Positions 43,834 through 51,744 of a stretch of DNA of 64,000 bases are shown piece by piece. The position numbers and the translations under genes were made by a program. The stretch covers positions 1 to 64,000 of the forward strand of contig JAGDYV010000037.1 of assembly GCA_049116495.1 (NCBI GenBank), read 5' to 3'. The notes beneath the pieces are model-generated. The model searched no databases. It was not told the origin of the DNA and saw nothing but the letters and a program-made list of their open reading frames with translations. The stretch's first letter is position 1, and the number at the start of each line of letters is the position of its first letter. Origin of the DNA: CAJQQK01 sp049116495 (GTDB lineage Bacteria; Pseudomonadota; Alphaproteobacteria; Rhizobiales; Hyphomicrobiaceae).

Positions 43834-44670
43834 ATGACGACCATCATGCAAAACGCGACTGTGGCAGAGAGCATCCTCCGTCGCGATCGTTGGATTACAA
43901 TTGTGGGACTTTGCACCGTCACCGTGGGTGCCTGGGCTTATATCTTGGCCGGCGCAGGCACCGGGATGAATGTCTGGGCGATGACAACGTGGTCATTCCC
44001 ACCTCCGTTTAAACATCACATTATGGCGCAATGGACGGCAGTGTACTGGGTCATCATGCTGGGCATGTGGTGGATCATGATGATTGCCATGATGATCCCA
44101 AGCGCCACGCCGATGATCCTTCTTTACGCTCGTGTCTCCCGCCATAGCATCAGGAAGGGAAGGATGGCCGGACACATCATTCCGACAGCTGCCTTCCTGA
44201 GCGGTTATCTCCTTGCCTGGCTCTTCTTCAGTGCCGTCGCGACGGCACTGCAGTGGACGCTGGAGCAGCTTGGGCTCCTCCATGGAATGTTCATGTGGAG
44301 CAACAATCTGATACTTTCCGGCGCATTATTGGTTGTTGCAGGTTTCTACCAGCTTTCTAAATTCAAAACTGTCTGCCTCGAACATTGCCGTTCACCTGCC
44401 GAATACCTTTCTCGACACTGGCACGATGGACGATGGGGAGCACTGCGCATGGGGGGCAGCCATGGCGCCTACTGCCTCGGATGCTGCTGGGCGCTCATGG
44501 CACTATTGTTTGTCGGTGGTGCGATGAACTTGGTCTGGATAGCAGGGCTTGCAATGTATGTGCTGATCGAGAAGTTGGCACCCTTTGGAGAACGTATCGC
44601 TCAAGCGATCGGCGCTGGTATGATTGTTGTTGGCGGCCTGCTGCTCATTGCCCCGTCAGCATTCGTGTAA
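43834..44670 (+). CDS. DUF2182 predicted metal-binding membrane protein
   Basis: 278 residues, about seven membrane helices: 'ITIVGLCTVTVGAWAYILAG', 'WVIMLGMWWIMMIAMMIPSA', 'LSGYLLAWLFFSAVATAL', 'SGALLVVAGFYQLSKFK' and 'IGAGMIVVGGLLLI'. The family's Cys/Met-rich features are visible: 'KTVCLEHCRSPAEYL' and 'HGAYCLGCCWALMAL'. It is annotated in databases as metal-binding and nearly always accompanies DUF1326. The pair lies between a methyltransferase gene and a CadC-like regulator. Role unknown; copper or other soft-metal handling is a guess from residues. Confidence 0.88.
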   Translation: MTTIMQNATVAESILRRDRWITIVGLCTVTVGAWAYILAGAGTGMNVWAMTTWSFPPPFKHHIMAQWTAVYWVIMLGMWWIMMIAMMIPSATPMILLYARVSRHSIRKGRMAGHIIPTAAFLSGYLLAWLFFSAVATALQWTLEQLGLLHGMFMWSNNLILSGALLVVAGFYQLSKFKTVCLEHCRSPAEYLSRHWHDGRWGALRMGGSHGAYCLGCCWALMALLFVGGAMNLVWIAGLAMYVLIEKLAPFGERIAQAIGAGMIVVGGLLLIAPSAFV

Positions 44671-44765
44671 CTTTAACCTTCCAAAGGATTGTCAATGCTG
44701 CTCCTTAAGCGCTTACGGAGAAAGTCCTGTTAGTGTATGCTCGGTCCGTTTTAAGGACTGGGCAT

Positions 44766-46412
44766 ATGCTTTTACGCTTTCACAATTTTACAATTGACAC
44801 AGCAAGTTACGAACTGCGGTCGGGCGATGATATCCGCCGCGTTGAACCGCTCGTTTTCGATCTTATTGTTTTCTTCGCCCGGAACCCGAGGCGACTTGTC
44901 TCGCGAGACGAGTTGATCGAACATGTCTGGTCTGGTCGTATCGTTTCGGATGCGACCATATCAAGTTCCATCAAGGTCGCCCGGCAGGCGCTCGGCGACA
45001 GTGGTAACGAGCAGAAGCTCATTCGAACCGTACGCAGCCGTGGCTTCGAATTTCTTGCCGAAGTGATGACTGAAACACCGCAAAAGGCCGATCTGTTGAC
45101 GGGCGCCAAGATCGGACAAGTCCAAGCTGGTGAATTAGCAGTCTCCTCCGATATCGCTGCCAGTGAGCCCAATCGCGCGCGAGAAGATCGACTTGGGCTT
45201 GATCAGGAATTCCAGCTGCCCAAGCGTCCCTCGATCGCCGTATTGCCATTTGAGGCGCTTGATCAGGATCCCGATCGCGCCATTTTTGCTGACGGCCTGA
45301 CTCACGACATCATCTCTCGCATATCGCGTCTACGTTGGTTATTCGTAATCGCTCGGGGCTCGACGTTTACTTTTCGCAGCTCCACCGACAGCGTTGAGCA
45401 GATCGCGCGCACGCTCGGTGTCCGCTACGTAGTCCATGGCACCGTTCGATTTGCCGGCCTGCGTGTCCGGGTCAGCGCCGTGTTGGTCGATGCGGTGGCA
45501 CGACAAGAGATCTGGGCGGATCACTTTGACCGGCAGATCGAGGATGTCTTTGCCATTCAAGATGAGATATCCGCAATCATCGTTGCCTTGATGGAAACCG
45601 AAATCGAGGAGGCCGAACAACGACGTGCGCTCCAAAGTCCGGTCGAAACGCTCGATGCGTGGAGCAACTATCATCGCGGCCTTTGGCATATGCATCGCTT
45701 CAACAAGGAAGGCTTTGCGCAGGCGGAGCAGTTCTTTGAGCGTACTACTGAGATCGACCCGAACAGTCCGCGTGCGTTTGCAGGCTTGTCATTCGTAAAC
45801 TTTCAACGCCATTTCCTGGGCCTCGTTCCAGATCGCGAGAAAGCCCTGCAACTCGCATTCGAGCAGGCCGAGCATAGCATTGAGCTGGATTCGAAAGACC
45901 CTCTGGGTCATATGTCTCTCGGACGGGCACTATTGATGCGGCGCGAATACGACCATTCAATTGATGCGCTCGAGACGTCGATTCGACTGAATCCAAACCT
46001 TGCACCTGCGCAGTTTTCGTTGAGCCGCACTCTGATGGCGGCAGGATTGAGCCAACGCGGCATCGAAGCAGCCGACATTGCGCGTCGACTGAGCCCGAAT
46101 GATCCGATGCGCTTTGCGATGTTGTCGGTCCGCGCCAATTGCCTCGCCCAATTGGGTGAGTTTGAAGAAGCCGTTCAATGGGTGCAGCAGGCCACCCACC
46201 AGTCAAATGCCCACTTTCACATCCTCGCCATCGCCGTCTACATATCGTGTGCAGCCGGCGATATGGATCTCGCACAAAAGTATAAAGAGCGCCTTCTGAA
46301 AGCGCGGCCCGACTACCGAATTGGCGACTTCTTTCGTGGTTTTCCGTTGCGCTCCAGCGACCATACCAATCTCGTCATCGAGGGTCTTAAGCGGGCAGGG
46401 TTGCCGGATTAG
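44766..46412 (+). CDS. CadC-type winged-helix regulator with TPR C-terminus
   Basis: 548 residues. Residues 1-100 form an OmpR/CadC winged helix ('VEPLVFDLIVFFARNPRRLV', 'LIEHVWSGRIVSDATISSSI', 'KLIRTVRSRGFEFLAEV'). Residues about 150-290 form the TolB-like/adenylate-cyclase-associated domain ('RPSIAVLPFEALDQDPDRAI', 'FADGLTHDIISRISRLRWLF', 'VRYVVHGTVRFAGLRVRVSA'). The rest is TPR helices ('HMSLGRALLMRREYDHSIDA', 'LNPNLAPAQFSLSRTLMAAG'). No membrane segment is obvious. The ATG at 44766 has AAGGA eight bases upstream. It follows the DUF2182 gene by 95 bases and may regulate that operon or the ArsI-like/sigma pair downstream. Confidence 0.87.
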   Translation: MLLRFHNFTIDTASYELRSGDDIRRVEPLVFDLIVFFARNPRRLVSRDELIEHVWSGRIVSDATISSSIKVARQALGDSGNEQKLIRTVRSRGFEFLAEVMTETPQKADLLTGAKIGQVQAGELAVSSDIAASEPNRAREDRLGLDQEFQLPKRPSIAVLPFEALDQDPDRAIFADGLTHDIISRISRLRWLFVIARGSTFTFRSSTDSVEQIARTLGVRYVVHGTVRFAGLRVRVSAVLVDAVARQEIWADHFDRQIEDVFAIQDEISAIIVALMETEIEEAEQRRALQSPVETLDAWSNYHRGLWHMHRFNKEGFAQAEQFFERTTEIDPNSPRAFAGLSFVNFQRHFLGLVPDREKALQLAFEQAEHSIELDSKDPLGHMSLGRALLMRREYDHSIDALETSIRLNPNLAPAQFSLSRTLMAAGLSQRGIEAADIARRLSPNDPMRFAMLSVRANCLAQLGEFEEAVQWVQQATHQSNAHFHILAIAVYISCAAGDMDLAQKYKERLLKARPDYRIGDFFRGFPLRSSDHTNLVIEGLKRAGLPD

Positions 46413-46595
46413 ATCATAAGCGCGCTAGTCCTGGCGCAATGGCAATCTTCTCATCCCGGCAAAGCATTGGCCTGCCGAGCAAGGTCCAACCGATCAACCT
46501 CGGAAAGAACGCAGAAGCAAGGCGAGAAATTTAATTTGCGTCCTTTCGCGACGGCATGCGTCGAAGGGGGTGAATGCGAACGAAAGGACAAGGCA

Positions 46596-47033
46596 ATGAG
46601 ACTTCAACTCGCCCTCAATGTTCCAGATATCGATGCTGCCGTGGATTATTACGGCAAACTGTTCGGAACGGAGCCAAGCAAGCGCCGTGACGGTTATGCC
46701 AATTTCGCCATTGCCGAGCCGCCGCTGAAGCTTGTGCTGTTTGAAAACCCAGATGCCTCCGGACATCTGCACCATATCGGTGTCGAGGTCCTAGGGGCGG
46801 ATGTCGTTGATACCGTCCAAACGCGTTTGGAGCAGGTGGACTTGCTTGATGAAGCACGTTCCGAGGCCAAATGCTGTCATGCCAAGCAGGAAAAACTCTG
46901 GACGCGACCTCACAACAACCTTCGCTGGGAGTGGTATTATGTCAGTGACGAGTTCACCTCTGCCGATGAAGATAGCCTCGGAAAGACATGTTGCACAGGA
47001 CCAACGAAAACGGAAAAAATCGGTACAATTTGA
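46596..47033 (+). CDS. ArsI/CadI-like glyoxalase (VOC) protein
   Basis: 145 residues: 'QLALNVPDIDAAVDYYGKLF', 'GTEPSKRRDGYANFAIAEPP' and 'SGHLHHIGVEVLGADVVDTV' are the single VOC domain. 'EARSEAKCCHAKQEKLW' matches the vicinal-cysteine arsenic- or cadmium-binding site of ArsI C-As lyases and CadI. The start at 46596 has AAGGA seven bases upstream; the 46467 start adds a 43-residue non-homologous leader. It probably binds or degrades organoarsenicals or senses a thiophilic metal. The C-terminal extension after 'WEWYYVSD' is short and irregular. Confidence 0.85.
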   Translation: MRLQLALNVPDIDAAVDYYGKLFGTEPSKRRDGYANFAIAEPPLKLVLFENPDASGHLHHIGVEVLGADVVDTVQTRLEQVDLLDEARSEAKCCHAKQEKLWTRPHNNLRWEWYYVSDEFTSADEDSLGKTCCTGPTKTEKIGTI

Positions 47034-47047
47034 GGTCGGCTTGCACG

Positions 47048-47623
47048 ATGCCAGAAGCGCAACCGATAAGCGATGACGAATGGCATAAGATTGAACGCCA
47101 GCTGCGCACCTATGTGCGCAGCCGCGTCGATCCGGCTTGGATTGACGATGTAGTTGGTAACATCTTAGTCCGTCTCGTTCAGAATGCTCAGGCCTTGTCA
47201 AAGGCCGACAACCTGGCGGCCTATGTACAGCAAGTGTCCAAGAACGCCGTTGTGGATCACTATCGTCGACGCAGTGTCGAACATAGAGTGTTGTCTCAAG
47301 TTCAAGCCGATGCTGCTGGGACAATTCATTCGAATGACGTACAGGCCGCCGAAGCTGCCATCTCGCGTTGCTTGTTTCCGTTCATTGCTGAGTTGCCGCC
47401 CAGGTACCGGAATGCGCTCACACTGACCGAAATCAAACAACTGTCCCAGAAGGAGGCTGCCGATCGTCTCGGCCTCTCAGTGTCTGGCCTGAAATCGAGA
47501 GTGCAACGAGGTCGCTCGCTTTTAAAGCGCGCAGTTTCGCAATGCTGCCTTGTAGAGATCGATCGTCGGGGCGGCGTGATGGATTGTGAGCGGCGTCCCG
47601 ACGACACAGGGAAGGGCTGTTAA
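47048..47623 (+). CDS. SigZ-type sigma factor
   Basis: 191 residues. Region 2: 'VDPAWIDDVVGNILVRLVQN' and 'NLAAYVQQVSKNAVVDHYRR'; region 4: 'LPPRYRNALTLTEIKQLSQK', 'EAADRLGLSVSGLKSRVQRG' and 'SLLKRAVSQCCLVEIDRRGG', the SigZ tail with two adjacent cysteines. GAGGT precedes the ATG at 47048 by about nine bases; the upstream start at 46988 lies inside the glyoxalase gene. It begins 15 bases after the ArsI-like gene, and the 'SQCC' tail may respond to thiol-reactive metals (inference). No anti-sigma gene is adjacent. Confidence 0.85.
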   Translation: MPEAQPISDDEWHKIERQLRTYVRSRVDPAWIDDVVGNILVRLVQNAQALSKADNLAAYVQQVSKNAVVDHYRRRSVEHRVLSQVQADAAGTIHSNDVQAAEAAISRCLFPFIAELPPRYRNALTLTEIKQLSQKEAADRLGLSVSGLKSRVQRGRSLLKRAVSQCCLVEIDRRGGVMDCERRPDDTGKGC

Positions 47624-47854
47624 CCCCCGGGTTCTGCAACGTGAAATGTTAGCGCTTCTGCTGTTTGATCAAAGCTGCCACCTCGCTGCGGGGATACTAA
47701 TATTGCTCTAAATGCAGCAGTGAACCGAATGTCAGCCAGGTGCTTAGCGCGCTTCAGTGCACGAATCGGACATTTGGCCAACCGGATCAACCACAGCGTT
47801 CGGGGATCCAGAAATGTCGGCAATGAACCTCTGAAAGCCATGGCATCTGTCGGT

Positions 47855-48856
47855 TTACGGGTTCAATACCACCTTGCCGATCACCGAGCGTCCAGACACA
47901 CGACGGAGACCGAGGGCAAATTCGGCAAGTGGCAGCGCGCTATCTATCGTGCAATGCAAGGCGCCCTGTTCGAACAGCACGAAGAGTTCATCGAAGAGGG
48001 TTCGCACTTCGGCACGTAGTGCTGGACCGGCCTTTGTCTTGCCCCAGGCCATGTAGTAGCCCCAGTAGAGTCCGATAACGGTCAGGTTCTTTACGAGAAT
48101 GAGATTTGCCGGAATTTGCGGTATCTGACCGGACGCAAATCCCATCGGGATCAATCGTGCAAGCGGTGCGACGCACCGCAGAGATTGATCGAAGATCTCA
48201 CCGCCGACCGGGTCGAAGACGACATCCACGCCGTGACCGTCGGTAAGCTCAAGCACGGCTTCGCGAATGTCACCATCACGTGAGTCGATGGCATGATCGG
48301 CACCATGAGCACGTGCCGTTGCGGTTTTTTCCGGCCCACCGGCCGTCGCAATGACCCTTGCGCCCAATGCGCGACCAATTTCGACGGCAGCAAGTCCACT
48401 GGCGCCAGCCGCTCCGTGGACTAGAAGAACCTCGCCCGGTAGCAGGGCTGCACGCCAAGCCAATGCAGCATACGCGGTTGCATATATGGTCGGGAAATGC
48501 GTGGCCGCGTCAAAATCCAGATTGTTAGGAATCTTAAAGACATTGTCAGCCGGCACGACGGCCTGGTCGGCAAAACCGCCCGATTGGAGACCGGCGCAAA
48601 CACGATCTCCGACATTGAGGTTGTTCACCGTGTTGCCGGCGATTTCTGTGATGATGCCTGCGATTTCGGTTCCTGGTGTAAACGGCGGCGATGGAGTGTT
48701 CTGGTGCTTGCCTTCGATCACAAGAAGATTTGCAAAGCTGATCCCGGCAGCGCGCGTACTGATGCGAACGCTCCCGGATGTTAGCGGCGGAGGTGGCAGG
48801 ATCTCAAGTCTGAGCGCGTCGATACCGCCAAAATCCGAAGCAACCACACAGCGCAT
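47855..48856 (-). CDS. Zinc-less MDR oxidoreductase (quinone oxidoreductase family)
   Basis: 333 residues, same subfamily as the 2183-3178 gene: 'PPFTPGTEIAGIITEIAGNT', cofactor loop 'VLLVHGAAGASGLAAVEIGR' and 'VDVVFDPVGGEIFDQSLRCV'. No structural zinc cysteines. The ATG at 48856 has GAGGG inside the end of the enoyl-CoA hydratase gene, and only three bases separate that stop from this start, so the two are translationally coupled. A 2-enoyl-CoA or quinone reductase role fits the pairing; substrate unknown. Confidence 0.9.
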   Translation of the reverse strand: MRCVVASDFGGIDALRLEILPPPPLTSGSVRISTRAAGISFANLLVIEGKHQNTPSPPFTPGTEIAGIITEIAGNTVNNLNVGDRVCAGLQSGGFADQAVVPADNVFKIPNNLDFDAATHFPTIYATAYAALAWRAALLPGEVLLVHGAAGASGLAAVEIGRALGARVIATAGGPEKTATARAHGADHAIDSRDGDIREAVLELTDGHGVDVVFDPVGGEIFDQSLRCVAPLARLIPMGFASGQIPQIPANLILVKNLTVIGLYWGYYMAWGKTKAGPALRAEVRTLFDELFVLFEQGALHCTIDSALPLAEFALGLRRVSGRSVIGKVVLNP

Positions 48857-48859
48857 GAA

Positions 48860-49696
48860 TCAGCCCTCAACCTTGCCGCCATGACGACCGGCACCGGCGG
48901 CAAAGCGAGAGGCGCCATCCCGTGCTTCAACTCTGCGGGCCTCCGCCGCCATCCGCATTTCTTGAGCGATGGCATCAGCTTCCGGCAGATCCCATTGGCG
49001 GATGGTCGAGAGGCGATCAGACCGCATTGCAATCTGGGGAAAGGCGGCAATTTCGCGTGCCAGCTTCAAAGCCGTCGTCAACGCCTGACCATCGGGTACC
49101 AACCGGTCGGCCAATCCCATCGCCACAGCCTCCGGGCCAGTGACCTTTCGGGCCGTCAAAAGCATGTCAAGCGCCCGACCAGCGCCAATCAGGCGTGGCA
49201 ACCGAACGGTCGTACCATCCGTCATCGGCACGCCCCATCGTCTGGATAGCACTGCGAACATGGCGCTCTCTTCTGCAACGCGCAGGTCGCAACGCAGCGC
49301 GATGCCAAGACCACCTGCGCAGGCATAGCCGGCGACAGCAGCAATAACCGGCTTTGAAAGAATGTCGTGGCAGGGACCATCGGTATCACCGGCCCAAGGT
49401 CGATAATCCTGCCCCGAAGCGAGTGCCTTCAGGTCTGCTCCGGCGCAAAAATGACCGGCGACGCCGGTCAGCACGGCGACCAGCAATTCGGGGTCTGCAT
49501 CGAATGTTCGCAATGCTTGCGTCAATGCATCGGCGGCTTCATTGTCAAGGGCGTTACGCACTTCGGGACGATTGATCGTGATGATCATGACCGCGCCGTC
49601 ACGTTCGAGTGTCAACTTTTCCGTACCGGATTGCAGGCGGATCGCCGTTGCCGCACCTGCAGCCTCTTCGGGGGACATTCTCGACGGAGTGCGCAT
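48860..49696 (-). CDS. Enoyl-CoA hydratase/isomerase family protein
   Basis: 278 residues: 'MIITINRPEVRNALDNEAAD', 'VLTGVAGHFCAGADLKALAS', 'AVAGYACAGGLGIALRCDLR' and 'WGVPMTDGTTVRLPRLIGAG', all standard crotonase elements with the G-A-D-L oxyanion loop. The second acid position 'VPMTDGTT' carries Asp rather than the first hydratase Glu, typical of isomerase- or hydrolase-like members. The start at 49696 has GAGGA six bases upstream. First gene of a two-gene operon with the MDR oxidoreductase. Confidence 0.9.
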   Translation of the reverse strand: MRTPSRMSPEEAAGAATAIRLQSGTEKLTLERDGAVMIITINRPEVRNALDNEAADALTQALRTFDADPELLVAVLTGVAGHFCAGADLKALASGQDYRPWAGDTDGPCHDILSKPVIAAVAGYACAGGLGIALRCDLRVAEESAMFAVLSRRWGVPMTDGTTVRLPRLIGAGRALDMLLTARKVTGPEAVAMGLADRLVPDGQALTTALKLAREIAAFPQIAMRSDRLSTIRQWDLPEADAIAQEMRMAAEARRVEARDGASRFAAGAGRHGGKVEG

Positions 49697-49807
49697 GGAG
49701 ATCCTCAGCCTTAATTCTAGTGTTCTACGGTTGGCGTGCCGTCAATGGCATTATCAATGTTATGTCGCCCGCTCGTCGAGTGCGGGCGAGGTGCTTCGGT
49801 CTGGACT

Positions 49808-50150
49808 TCAATCGTTTCTGATCAACAATTGACGAATCTGCTGGATCGTCGTTCGAACGCAAGCGCGCAATGCGGCATCATCGGCACTGGTGATCGGATG
49901 GTCAATGACAACGAACGGATAGTCCGCATAGTCCAATACACGAGCCATCAACTTGGCTGAGCTGGCGGGTCATAACGGCGGCGGCTGCAATGGAGTCATG
50001 CAAACTGAACGACGAGCAGCTGACTCAATCGCCAACACCGCTGACGACGGCGTCCCAGTCTTGCATCTCATTGACACTCTTCGGGCCAGCCGGCGCGCCG
50101 TCGCTCGGTTTGGCGCGCCAGACAACATCGAAGGTTTTATTGACTTCTCC
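49808..50150 (-). pseudogene. UGSC-family protein remnant with TGA at the U position
   Basis: The minus strand reads 'EVNKTFDVVWRAKPSDGAPA', 'GPKSVNEMQDWDAVVSGVGD', then TGA (50025-50027) and 'VSCSSFSLHDSIAAAAVMT'. After a frameshift it continues 'SAKLMARVLDYADYPFVVID' and 'HPITSADDAALRACVRTTIQ' to a TGA at 49808-49810. Families of this type have G-D-[U/C]-G-S-C at the first segment, so the in-frame TGA falls exactly on the U position. About ten residues appear deleted after 'HDS', the reading frame changes near 49960, and two stops precede 'GEVNK', so the gene is not functional as it stands. Confidence 0.75.
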
Positions 50151-50186
50151 CTATCAATTGGTGATCTCGTTTTTGGGCTTCTGCGG

Positions 50187-51074
50187 CTATGTAGATGGCC
50201 CCAATAGATAACCATTTCTCTTGGCTTCGACCGGCGAGAAACCAAAATAGCTTCTGAAATCACGGCTGAATTGCGCCGGACTCTCGTATCCAACAGCAAT
50301 CGCCGCACTGCCGACACGCGAACCTTCCTGGACAATCAAGTCGCGTGCCTGGGACAGGCGGACTTTCTTGATGTACTGCAACGGCGTGTCGTTGGTGACC
50401 TGTCGAAAGGCGCGATGGAAATTGGATGTGCTCATGCCGACCATCTTGGCCATGTCTTCAATACTTCTGTGTTTCGCGCAATCGAGATGAACGTCCTGCA
50501 TGACTTTCGCGACGGCAACCGTATGCCCATCCTGACGCAACAATCCTTTCAACGCCGACCCGGCAGGTCCTTGCAAGGCCCGATAGATAATCTCCCGCAC
50601 GCAGCCATCACCGAGAACGGCGCTGTCGACATCTGAGCATAGGTGGGCGAGAAGGCGACGAACCGCATCTGACATTTCGGCGCCCATCGGTGCGGCTTCG
50701 ACCGCCAAGACATCCATCTCGACGTTCGTTGTGTTCAGCCCCATGGCCAACGCAACCTCGGTAACGATCGAGGAGTTTACCTCGATGAACAAGCCAAATA
50801 CGGGCGCTTCCTTGCTGGCATGGGTCTCGCACTCAAATGCGAGAGGCAGGCCGAGAGTCAGGTAATGCTCCGAGTCGTAATTATATGCACGCCCGCCCAA
50901 GTGCCCCACTTTCCGCCCGGAAATAATGATGATGATACCAGAATGGTAGATCAATGGCGTGCGTTCGATGGGTTCGTCTACGGAGTAAAAGTGCACCCCC
51001 GCTATGCTCGTTGCCTTCATTCCGCAGCCAGGCACGCCATATTTCGATTTGATGCGCTGTGCCAGTTCCAACAT
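50187..51074 (-). CDS. AraC-family regulator (AraC_N plus two helix-turn-helices)
   Basis: About 295 residues. The N-terminal domain has 'VHFYSVDEPIERTPLIYHSG', 'IIIIISGRKVGHLGGRAYNY' and 'HYLTLGLPLAFECETHASKE', which is the AraC_N (YqhC-type) ligand domain. The C-terminal helix-turn-helices are 'HRSIEDMAKMVGMSTSNFHR' and 'VGSAAIAVGYESPAQFSRDF' with 'FRSYFGFSPVEAKR'. YqhC relatives regulate aldehyde reductases. The start at 51074 gives the usual family N-terminus; 51137 and 51206 are alternatives without a better ribosome site. It is divergent from the molybdenum hydroxylase genes at 51280 and probably controls them. Confidence 0.87.
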   Translation of the reverse strand: MLELAQRIKSKYGVPGCGMKATSIAGVHFYSVDEPIERTPLIYHSGIIIIISGRKVGHLGGRAYNYDSEHYLTLGLPLAFECETHASKEAPVFGLFIEVNSSIVTEVALAMGLNTTNVEMDVLAVEAAPMGAEMSDAVRRLLAHLCSDVDSAVLGDGCVREIIYRALQGPAGSALKGLLRQDGHTVAVAKVMQDVHLDCAKHRSIEDMAKMVGMSTSNFHRAFRQVTNDTPLQYIKKVRLSQARDLIVQEGSRVGSAAIAVGYESPAQFSRDFRSYFGFSPVEAKRNGYLLGPST

Positions 51075-51279
51075 TGTGCTCAAAACGCCCCTCCTTCCGA
51101 TTGCAGAAAGATGCAATGAATTCCCTCCAAAATCCATGCGGCGACGACACTCTTGTAGGATCAGGCAAAAGATCTGGAGGAATGAGCATTCAATGAACAA
51201 TCTCATTTGATAGAGCTATATTCAGCAACAACGTGGGTAGAATGTTCTCGTCAACTTCAAAGCCAAGGGCACATCGGAC

Positions 51280-51741
51280 ATGGCAGTAAAGCTCAGCATC
51301 AACGGAAAGCAGGTGAGCGTCTCCTCACCACCGGGAACGCCGCTACTCTGGGTGATCCGCGACGAACTCGACATGACGGGCACCAAGTTTGGCTGCGGCA
51401 TCGCCGCTTGCGGTGCCTGCACGGTTCATGTCAACGGCGAACAGCAGCGCTCCTGTTCCGTATTTATTGAAGACGTCGATGGCGCCAGCATTACGACGAT
51501 CGAAGGCGTAACGGGAGACGCTGCCAATGCCGTCCAAACGGCATGGCGGAAACTCGATGTCGTGCAATGCGGTTATTGCCAATCCGGTCAAATAATGTCC
51601 GCGGTGAGCCTGCTCGAGAAAAACCCCAAGCCGAGCGATGACGACATTAATGCCGCCATGGGGGGCAATGCATGCCGTTGCGCAACGTACGTGCGTATTC
51701 GAGCCGCGATCCATCACGCATCGAAGACTATGGAGGGCTGA
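51280..51741 (+). CDS. [2Fe-2S] small subunit of a molybdenum hydroxylase (IorA-like)
   Basis: 153 residues. It has both [2Fe-2S] clusters of the xanthine oxidase family: plant-type 'GCGIAACGACTVHVNGEQQR' and the C-terminal alpha-helical 'VVQCGYCQSGQIM' with 'GGNACRCATYVRIR'. It passes electrons from the molybdopterin subunit. The next gene, 3 bases downstream, encodes that subunit, so the two form an isoquinoline-1-oxidoreductase or aldehyde-dehydrogenase-type complex. The AraC regulator is divergent. Confidence 0.93.
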   Translation: MAVKLSINGKQVSVSSPPGTPLLWVIRDELDMTGTKFGCGIAACGACTVHVNGEQQRSCSVFIEDVDGASITTIEGVTGDAANAVQTAWRKLDVVQCGYCQSGQIMSAVSLLEKNPKPSDDDINAAMGGNACRCATYVRIRAAIHHASKTMEG

Positions 51742-51744
51742 GCG

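Noticed and set aside
50025..50027. TGA read as a functional selenocysteine codon
   Set aside because: The surrounding frame contains a frameshift, a deletion and upstream stops, so no intact product could be made; only the ancestral use of TGA is worth asking about.
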